Shown here: one piece after another, positions 49,028 to 54,343 of the stretch
Position numbering within the stretch: position 1 is the stretch's first letter
Layout: each line of letters begins with the position of its first letter
Assembly: GCA_009726095.1 (NCBI GenBank)
Contig: WLMZ01000010.1
Span: 1 to 54,343 of the forward strand
DNA from: Actinomycetota bacterium
GTDB lineage: Bacteria > Actinomycetota > Acidimicrobiia > Acidimicrobiales > Ilumatobacteraceae
Direction: 5' to 3'
Length of the DNA: 54,343 bases
Translations under genes and position numbers: made by a program
Notes under the pieces: model-generated
Told to the model about the DNA's origin: nothing
Databases searched by the model: none
The model's input: the letters and a program-made list of their open reading frames with translations, nothing else

Positions 49028-50992
49028 CTAGGCCTTGTGCACCAGGGCGGTTGCCCGGGCGACGATGTTGTCGGTGTTGATGCCGAGCTTGTCGAGCACG
49101 AGTGCTCCGGGAGCGCTGGCGCCGAAGCGGTCGATGCCGATGCAATCATCGGCGTAGCGTGCCCACCCGAATGTGACGCCGGCCTCGACCGACAGCACCG
49201 GGACTCCGGCCGGGAACACGGTGGACCGGAACTGAGGCGTCTGGCTTTCGAAGCGGTCCCACGAGGGCATGGACACCACGTTGGCTTCGATGCCCGCGGC
49301 GTGTAGTTGTTCGGCAGCGGCAAGGCACAGGTGCACCTCGCTGCCGGTGGCCACGAGCACGACCTGGGCAGCGTCGTTGGCGCGCAGGACAGCCGCACCG
49401 GTCTCGACGGCCGAACCGTCGGTGCACACGGGCAGTGCCTGTCGGCTGAGCACCAACGCCGTCGGGCCATGATGCTCGACTGCCACGCGCCATGCATGTG
49501 CCGTCTCGTTGGCATCGGCTGGGCGGATGACCTGCAGGTTGGGGATGGCCCGCAACGTGGCGATGTGCTCGACCGGTTGGTGCGTGGGGCCATCCTCGCC
49601 GACGCCGACCGAATCATGTGTGAACACGAACAGCACCTTGGCGTGTGAGAGCGCCGCCAGACGCACCGCTGGTCGCATGTAGTCAAGGAAGACGAAGAAC
49701 GTGCCACCTGCAGGCAGCACACCGCCGTGCAAGGCCATGCCCACCATGGCCGAGCCCATGCCGTGCTCGCGGATGCCGTAGTAGATCTGACGTCCCCCGG
49801 GGGTGGCGGCCGCCTGTGGAACCTGTCCCGCCAGCTTGGTGCCGGTGTTACCCGTGAGATCGGCGGCGCCGGCCACCAGGCCCGGCACGCCGGTGATGGT
49901 GGCGTCGAACGCCTTTTGGATGGCAACGCGTGTGGCAATGCTCTCGCCCTGGGCGAACACGGGCAGCAGGTCGGTCCACCCGGGCATTCCACTGGCGGTC
50001 CAGCAAGCGTCCCACTCTGCACGGTTCAGCGACGATGCATCGAAACGGCTCTGCCATTCGGAACGAACCGCAGCACCCCTGGCAGCAGTGTGCGAGCGAT
50101 ACGCCGCGACGAGATCGGCCGGGGCCCAGAACGGTTCGTCGGCGATACCCATGACCGCCTTGGTCCGGCTGACCTGCTCGGCCGTGAACGGGTTGCCGTG
50201 GGCCTCGTGGTTGTCGGTGAGATCGGGCGACGGGAAGCCGATGTGGCTGCGCAGGATGAGCAGGCTCGGCTTGTCCCGCACGACCATCGCCCGGCGCAGT
50301 CCGGCTTCGAGCGCGTCGCAATCGTTGGCGACCTCGCCGAGGGTCTCGACGTGCCAGCCGTAGGACTGGAAGCGCATGGCCACGTCGTCGCTGTATGCCA
50401 GGTTGGTGTTGCCGTCGATGGTGATGTGGTTGTCGTCGTAGACGCACACGATGCCGCCCAGGCCCAGGTGGCCGGCGAGCGAGGCGGCCTCGTGGCTCAC
50501 ACCCTCCATCAAGCAACCATCGCCGGCGACCACGAACGTGTGGTGACTCTGCACCTCGGCGCCGAAGCGGTCCGCCATCATCCGCTCGGCAATGGCCATT
50601 CCCACAGCATTGGCAAAACCCTGGCCGAGTGGTCCGGTGGTGACCTCGACGCCAGCAGTGTGCCCCACCTCGGGGTGGCCCGGTGTGGCCGATTCCCACT
50701 GACGGAACTGCTTGATGTCGTCGAGCTCGAGGCCGTATCCGCTGAGATAGAGCATGGAGTACTGCAGGATGCTGGCGTGGCCGCCACTCAGGATGAACCG
50801 GTCGCGGTCGGGCCAGTTCGGGTGAGCCGGATCGTGGCGCATGATTCGGCTGTACAGCACATGTGCGAGCGGGGCGAGTGCCATGGCAGTTCCCTGATGA
50901 CCGCTCTTGGCGTAGAGCGGGGCGTCCATCGCGAGGCCCCGAATGAGGCTGATGGCAGCGGAATCCTGATCGTGGGTCAACGTGGAAGGCAC
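49028..50992 (-). CDS. tkt: Transketolase
   Basis: 654 residues, GTG start 7 nt after a -10 box. Thiamine diphosphate enzyme transferring two-carbon units between sugar phosphates. Motifs: SGHQGTAMALAPLAHVLYS, RFILSGGHASILQYSMLYLSGY, the GDGCLMEGVSHEAASLAGHLGLGGIVCVYDDNHITIDG cofactor site, THIGFPSP-like (RSHIGFPSPDLTDNHEAHG), and the pyrimidine domain with QIYYGIREHGMGSAMVGMALHGG, FFVFLDYMRPAVRLAALS and FTHDSVGVGEDGPTHQPVEHIATLRAIPNL. Complete. Forms a tkt-tal unit; zwf, opcA and pgl, common neighbours in actinobacteria, are absent. Confidence 0.96.
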   Translation of the reverse strand: MPSTLTHDQDSAAISLIRGLAMDAPLYAKSGHQGTAMALAPLAHVLYSRIMRHDPAHPNWPDRDRFILSGGHASILQYSMLYLSGYGLELDDIKQFRQWESATPGHPEVGHTAGVEVTTGPLGQGFANAVGMAIAERMMADRFGAEVQSHHTFVVAGDGCLMEGVSHEAASLAGHLGLGGIVCVYDDNHITIDGNTNLAYSDDVAMRFQSYGWHVETLGEVANDCDALEAGLRRAMVVRDKPSLLILRSHIGFPSPDLTDNHEAHGNPFTAEQVSRTKAVMGIADEPFWAPADLVAAYRSHTAARGAAVRSEWQSRFDASSLNRAEWDACWTASGMPGWTDLLPVFAQGESIATRVAIQKAFDATITGVPGLVAGAADLTGNTGTKLAGQVPQAAATPGGRQIYYGIREHGMGSAMVGMALHGGVLPAGGTFFVFLDYMRPAVRLAALSHAKVLFVFTHDSVGVGEDGPTHQPVEHIATLRAIPNLQVIRPADANETAHAWRVAVEHHGPTALVLSRQALPVCTDGSAVETGAAVLRANDAAQVVLVATGSEVHLCLAAAEQLHAAGIEANVVSMPSWDRFESQTPQFRSTVFPAGVPVLSVEAGVTFGWARYADDCIGIDRFGASAPGALVLDKLGINTDNIVARATALVHKA

Positions 50993-50999
50993 GGCGACG

Positions 51000-51005
51000 A
51001 CTGTA
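51000..51005 (-). promoter_or_regulatory. -10 box, leaderless promoter of tkt-tal
   Basis: TACAGT on the minus strand, 7 nt before GTG 50992. Confidence 0.55.
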
Positions 51006-51081
51006 ACCGCTGGGGCATCTGCTCACGCCGCTTTGCAACGAGTGGATTCACCGTTTCAGCAGTTGAGTTGTGGGAGAAACC

Positions 51082-51483
51082 TCAGGCGGTCACGGGGGCA
51101 AGCAGGGTGAACGGCACCAGGTGCCAGGGACCGTGATCTACCCGGCAGTGAGCGAAGATCTGTTGGTAGGAATCGAATTCGAGTTCGCCGCGAACCAGGC
51201 GGTAGGTGAACTTTCCCGGCTCAACGGTGAAGGGGCTCACGTTGCGGGCGATCTGCTCGTCGTCCTCGCCCCGGCCCTTCCTGAAGATGACCTCGAACAC
51301 TCCGCTGCCCGGCTCGTCGGAGGCGCATGAGATCAGCGCCACGAGGTGGGGAGTCACGGTGACCGGCGCCGGCGAAGGGGCAGCCATCGAGAACATGGCG
51401 CCCGTCAGGTCGATGCGGGTCGATGGTCCAGGGGCCTGACGCATCTCGAAGTTCTCGACGAAGAGGGCGGAAACGATTTGCAT
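51082..51483 (-). CDS. Hypothetical protein, beta-rich
   Basis: 133 residues. No named family recognised with certainty. It starts MQIVSALFVENFEMRQAPG, has alternating hydrophobic residues suggesting a beta-sandwich (VTVTPHLVALISCAS, GVFEVIFRKG, GKFTYRLVRGELEF) and ends HLVPFTLLAP. This resembles small actinobacterial proteins of the DUF6941 kind (tentative). Start ATG 51483 lies 6 nt after a -10 box. It is 21 bp downstream of the nagA stop on the same strand but has its own promoter. Confidence 0.65.
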   Translation of the reverse strand: MQIVSALFVENFEMRQAPGPSTRIDLTGAMFSMAAPSPAPVTVTPHLVALISCASDEPGSGVFEVIFRKGRGEDDEQIARNVSPFTVEPGKFTYRLVRGELEFDSYQQIFAHCRVDHGPWHLVPFTLLAPVTA

Positions 51484-51489
51484 GATGCG

Positions 51490-51495
51490 AGGGTA
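51490..51495 (-). promoter_or_regulatory. -10 box, leaderless promoter of the hypothetical gene
   Basis: TACCCT on the minus strand, 6 nt before ATG 51483. Confidence 0.5.
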
Positions 51496-51504
51496 CCGGG
51501 CGTG

Positions 51505-52590
51505 TCAGCGGGCCCGCACTCCGCCGAGCCAGACGCCGGCCACGGCCAGATGGGCATCGAGCGCCACCAGATCGCCGCGCTGGCCGACCGCGATGGCGCC
51601 GCGGTCGGTGCATCCTATGGTGCGAGCTGGATTGGTGGACGCCGACCGCACCGCTTGTTCGAGCGGGACCCCGCACTGGTTCACGACGTTGCGGATGGCA
51701 GCGTCCATGGTCAGAGCGCTACCCGCCAGCGTGCCATCGGGCAGACGGGGCGCGCCATCACGCATCGCCATGCCAACCGCACCGGCTGTGCCGGCGCGCC
51801 AGGCCACCGCATCGGTGACCAGCACCGTGCGGTCCGGGGGCTTGACTCGGTAGGCGAGCTCGATCGCCAGCGGATGCACATGGATGAGGTCGGCGATCAA
51901 CCCGACCGACAGGCTGTCGTCGAGCAGGGCTGCGGCGGCCAGCCCCGGAGAGCGATGGTGTACCCCCGACATGCCGTTGTACAGGTGGGTGGCCATGGTG
52001 GCGCCGGCCTGCACAGCAGCATCGACTTCGGTCAGTGAGGGGGTGCTGTGGCCCAACGAGACCACGATGCCGCGCCGAACCAGCAGCCGGATGGCCTCGG
52101 CAGCGCCGGGCAGTTCAGGGGCCAGCGTGACAAGGCGCACGACCTCCGGGAGCGCTTCGAGCCAGCCGAGATCGATCGGCGCCAGCAGGTGACGCGGGTG
52201 CGCGCCCGGTGCGCCACCCAGGAACGGCCCCTCGAGGTGAGCGCCGATGATGGTTGGTCCCGGTAGAGCCTGCGCCTCTGCCATGCGCCGTAGGGGCTGC
52301 TCGTACCGTTCCAGCGGAGCGGTGACCAACGTGGGGCACCACGAGGTGACGCCTTGATCGAGCAGCAGATCGCCGAGACGAGACCAATCCCGGCCATTCG
52401 CCCGGGCGACGTCGATGTCGTCGACACCGTTCACCTGCAGGTCCACGAAGCCGGGCACCAGCGTGAGATCGGCCGCCCCATCGCTGGCCTCTGCGATGGC
52501 GACAATGCGACCGTCGCCGCCGATCGAGATGGCAATGGGCCCCGACCATCCGTGCGGGGTCAGGGCCGTCCGGGCAGAGATGGTCAACAC
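51505..52590 (-). CDS. nagA: N-acetylglucosamine-6-phosphate deacetylase
   Basis: 361 residues from GTG 52590, chosen because a -10 box lies 7 nt upstream and the longer frame has no sensible N-terminus. Amidohydrolase barrel: TLVPGFVDLQVNGVDDIDVA, IIGAHLEGPFLGG (metal-binding Glu), VSLGHSTPSLTEVDAAVQAGATMATHLYNGMSGVHHR (two metal His), ADLIHVHPLAIELAYR, and VLVTDAVAW with the catalytic Asp. Removes acetyl from GlcNAc-6-P in amino-sugar use and cell-wall recycling. nagB is not in the window. Divergent from a TetR gene with overlapping promoters. Confidence 0.92.
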   Translation of the reverse strand: MLTISARTALTPHGWSGPIAISIGGDGRIVAIAEASDGAADLTLVPGFVDLQVNGVDDIDVARANGRDWSRLGDLLLDQGVTSWCPTLVTAPLERYEQPLRRMAEAQALPGPTIIGAHLEGPFLGGAPGAHPRHLLAPIDLGWLEALPEVVRLVTLAPELPGAAEAIRLLVRRGIVVSLGHSTPSLTEVDAAVQAGATMATHLYNGMSGVHHRSPGLAAAALLDDSLSVGLIADLIHVHPLAIELAYRVKPPDRTVLVTDAVAWRAGTAGAVGMAMRDGAPRLPDGTLAGSALTMDAAIRNVVNQCGVPLEQAVRSASTNPARTIGCTDRGAIAVGQRGDLVALDAHLAVAGVWLGGVRAR

Positions 52591-52596
52591 GCCCTG

Positions 52597-52603
52597 TACA
52601 GTA
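52597..52603. promoter_or_regulatory. Overlapping divergent -10 boxes (nagA and tetR)
   Basis: TACAGT on the plus strand (52597-52602) is 7 nt before the tetR ATG; TACTGT on the minus strand (52603-52598) is 7 nt before the nagA GTG. The two boxes share five base pairs inside the palindrome CTGTACAG (52594-52601). The 19-bp gap between start codons therefore holds both promoters. Confidence 0.55.
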
Positions 52604-52609
52604 CGCGCA

Positions 52610-53221
52610 ATGGCGGACGCACCGGAGCAACTCTCGACGCGTGACCAAATCGTCATCGAAGCACTGCACTGTTTTGCCGAGGGCGGCTACGACGGCACCT
52701 CGCTGAACGACATCGCTGCCGCTGTCGGCATCCGCCGCCCCAGCCTGTTGCATCACTTCGCCTCGAAAGAGACGCTCTACGGCGAGGTCTTCGAACGGCT
52801 CTTGTCGGACTGGTTCGATCGCCTCGCCGATTCGATCAGCAGTACCGAACGCGGGTGGAACAAGGTGGAGTCCGTGCTGACCGCAGGGTTCCGCTTCTTC
52901 AGCGACAACCCCGACTACGTACGCCTGATGCGCCGCGAGGCCCTCGACAACGGCGCACACCTCGGTATCGACCTCTCGGGGGTGCTGCGGCCGGCATTCG
53001 ACAGCGCTGCGGCGTACTTCCAGCGCGAGATGGATATCGGCAATTTCCGCCAACACGACCCGGAACAGTTGTTGCTCACCGGCTACGGCGCCCTGTTGAG
53101 CTATTTCTCCGACGCGCCGTTCCTCGGTGGCCTGCTCGATGACGAACCGCTCGAGAGCCCTCTGTTGGAGCAGCGTCTGCAGCACGTCATCGGCTTCTTC
53201 CGTAGCGCCCTGGTTCCCTGA
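52610..53221 (+). CDS. TetR/AcrR family transcriptional regulator
   Basis: 203 residues from ATG 52610. N-terminal TetR HTH (about 9-57): LSTRDQIVIEALHCFAEGGYDGTSLNDIAAAVGIRRPSLLHHFASKETLYGEVFE matches the family closely. The rest is a helical ligand-binding domain (FFSDNPDYVRLMRREALDNGAHL; RPAFDSAAAYFQREMDIGNF), of the type found in fatty-acid or xenobiotic regulators. Divergent from nagA by 19 bp; it may regulate nagA and itself, but the downstream hydrolase and thioesterase genes are also candidate targets. The ligand is unknown. Confidence 0.9.
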   Translation: MADAPEQLSTRDQIVIEALHCFAEGGYDGTSLNDIAAAVGIRRPSLLHHFASKETLYGEVFERLLSDWFDRLADSISSTERGWNKVESVLTAGFRFFSDNPDYVRLMRREALDNGAHLGIDLSGVLRPAFDSAAAYFQREMDIGNFRQHDPEQLLLTGYGALLSYFSDAPFLGGLLDDEPLESPLLEQRLQHVIGFFRSALVP

Positions 53222-53238
53222 GCCAGCGGGTCGTTGAC

Positions 53239-53244
53239 TACCGT
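53239..53244 (+). promoter_or_regulatory. -10 box, leaderless promoter of the alpha/beta hydrolase
   Basis: TACCGT, 6 nt before ATG 53251. Confidence 0.55.
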
Positions 53245-53250
53245 TCGCGC

Positions 53251-54033
53251 ATGGCAACTCTCGAGGTCGGCACAGCAACAGTGGGGTACGCAGTCGAGGG
53301 CGCCGGCACACCCGTGTTGTTGTTCCACGGCACGACGATGGCGCGAACGTGCTGGGACATGGTCCGTGGGGCGATGCCCGCCAACACCTACCAGTTCGTT
53401 CTGTTCGAGTTCCCCGGCAGCGGTGAATCGTCTCAGCCGGCGAGCCCTCTCACGGTGGAGGGAATCGTCGAACAGGCGCTTGCGCTGATGGACCACCTCG
53501 GCCACGATCGGTTCCACGTCGGTGGATACTCCCTCGGTGCGGTCACCGCATTGGCAACCGCAGCCGCTGCGCCAGGGCGGGTGCTGTCGGTGACGTCATT
53601 GTGCGGCTGGGCTGCGGCCGACGCCCGTCAACGCGTCACGTTCGAACTCTGGAAGCGCCTGATTCAGACCGATCCAGAACTGTTCATGCGTTATGCCATG
53701 GCCGACGGCTTCACCGCGAGTGCGCTCAGCATGCTGGAGCCGATGCTCGATGCAATGATCGCGATGGGTGCCGGCACGATTGCACCGGGGTCGGCTGCAC
53801 AGCTCGACCTCGACATGTCATTGGACATCTCGGCGATGCTTGCGGCCATTTGTGTCCCGGCGCTGATCATCGGCGCCACCGAGGACCGCTGGGTCGATAT
53901 CAGCCACAGCCGGTCGCTCGCCGAGAACATCACCGGCTCCCGACTTGTCGAGCTGCCCGCCGGGCATCTGGTCATCCAGGAACTGGCGGCCGACGTTGCC
54001 ACGCTGCTCCACGCACACATCGGCGCCGTATGA
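53251..54033 (+). CDS. Alpha/beta fold hydrolase
   Basis: 260 residues. VLLFHGTTMARTCWD holds the oxyanion HG motif, VLFEFPGSGESSQP, then the nucleophile elbow GGYSLGAVTA (Ser), an acidic region IIGATEDRWVD and the catalytic His in LPAGHLVIQE. The cap region includes LWKRLIQTDPELFMRYAMADG. Substrate unknown; the family includes esterases, haloperoxidases and epoxide hydrolases. It begins 29 bp after the tetR gene from its own -10 box, and its TGA overlaps the ATG of the thioesterase gene, so those two are coupled. Confidence 0.88.
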   Translation: MATLEVGTATVGYAVEGAGTPVLLFHGTTMARTCWDMVRGAMPANTYQFVLFEFPGSGESSQPASPLTVEGIVEQALALMDHLGHDRFHVGGYSLGAVTALATAAAAPGRVLSVTSLCGWAAADARQRVTFELWKRLIQTDPELFMRYAMADGFTASALSMLEPMLDAMIAMGAGTIAPGSAAQLDLDMSLDISAMLAAICVPALIIGATEDRWVDISHSRSLAENITGSRLVELPAGHLVIQELAADVATLLHAHIGAV

Positions 54034-54343
54034 GCCGCGCCGAACAGTTCGACCTGCTGGCACCGGACGTGTCGGAGCGCTGGAGTCGGTTCGGCCATTG
54101 GGACCGCGTCTTTTTCCCGAACCTGCTCGGTATGACCGTGCAGGAGGTACGCGTCGATTACTGCCGCATGCTCATGCCGTACAAGCCCGAGCTCGACCAG
54201 CCTGCCGGGCTGGTGCACGGTGGTGCCATCGCATCGCTCCTCGACGCTGTCGTAGTGCCCGCAGTCGGCGCTGCCTACGGTCGTGAGGTCCGCTATTCAA
54301 CCGTCGACATGCATGTGCAGTTCCTCAGCGCCGTCACCGCCCA
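54030..54343 (+). CDS. PaaI-type hotdog thioesterase (partial, runs off window)
   Basis: The first 104 codons are present; the gene continues beyond the window. ATG 54030 overlaps the hydrolase stop (ATGA). Hotdog fold of the 4HBT family: FFPNLLGMTVQEVRVDYCRMLMPYKPELDQPAGLVHGGAIASLLDAVV at about 25-75, with the LVHGGA..SLLD signature. Family members hydrolyse acyl-CoA thioesters. With the upstream hydrolase it may clear acyl or aryl intermediates, a context inference only. Confidence 0.85.
   Translation, partial: MSRAEQFDLLAPDVSERWSRFGHWDRVFFPNLLGMTVQEVRVDYCRMLMPYKPELDQPAGLVHGGAIASLLDAVVVPAVGAAYGREVRYSTVDMHVQFLSAVTA

Overview
The window reads as a high-G+C actinobacterial chromosome segment, most likely from the class Acidimicrobiia (inference). 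The reasons are the conserved actinobacterial block pdxS-pdxT-yebC-ruvCAB-queA-tgt-yajC-secD-secF-apt-rel-hisS-aspS-rarA, a PimA-like glycosyltransferase, a WhiB-like remnant, an LLM (F420-type) oxidoreductase, and many genes whose -10 box (TAnnnT) lies only 6-9 nt before the start codon, the layout of leaderless mRNAs. No tRNA, rRNA, CRISPR array, transposase or phage gene was seen.

Layout. Positions 1-600 are a decayed stretch: a WhiB-like remnant, a 15-bp minisatellite and an unrecognised short reading frame. 620-3403 (minus) is a large secreted multidomain protein. A 380-bp divergent gap with a 14-bp minisatellite separates it from a six-gene operon (3784-12903) of type IV pilin-like proteins. 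Four have a class III signal with Glu5; two lack Glu5 and share a related C-terminal domain. The fifth gene is a pilin-like protein with a von Willebrand A (MIDAS) domain. Between the core strands of that domain and its apparent last helix lie two nested repeat arrays: 7 x 6 residues, and about 9 x 30 residues. This pilus-tip or adhesin-like locus is the most unusual part of the window. The assembly ATPase, platform protein and prepilin peptidase are not here.

12971-18036 holds two amidohydrolases (minus) with a palindromic operator-like site upstream, a SRAP/YedK DNA-crosslink protein, an LLM oxidoreductase and a GT4 glycosyltransferase. 18124-20745 encodes LemA, an HtpX-like membrane protease and a DUF3048 lipoprotein. 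20819-40641 is the housekeeping core: PLP synthase (pdxST), YebC, a one-Cys peroxiredoxin, Holliday-junction genes ruvCAB, queuosine genes queA-tgt, the accessory translocon yajC-secDF, apt, the ppGpp enzyme Rel, hisS, aspS, a Nudix hydrolase, rarA and two small conserved proteins. Between ruvC and ruvA a 14-bp SD+ATG unit is tandemly repeated and forms a 19-codon ORF coupled at both ends.

40638-46793 carries glycolate oxidase subunits glcD and glcE, then an aldehyde dehydrogenase and a Nei/Fpg glycosylase on the opposite strand, then glcF. 46790-50992 (minus) has a LOG-family protein, transaldolase and transketolase. 51082-54343 holds a small unknown gene, nagA divergent from a TetR regulator with overlapping -10 boxes, an alpha/beta hydrolase and a hotdog thioesterase that runs off the window end.

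Short tandem repeats (6, 12, 14, 15, 18 and 90 bp) recur at many loci, suggesting a replication-slippage-prone genome and variable pilus proteins.
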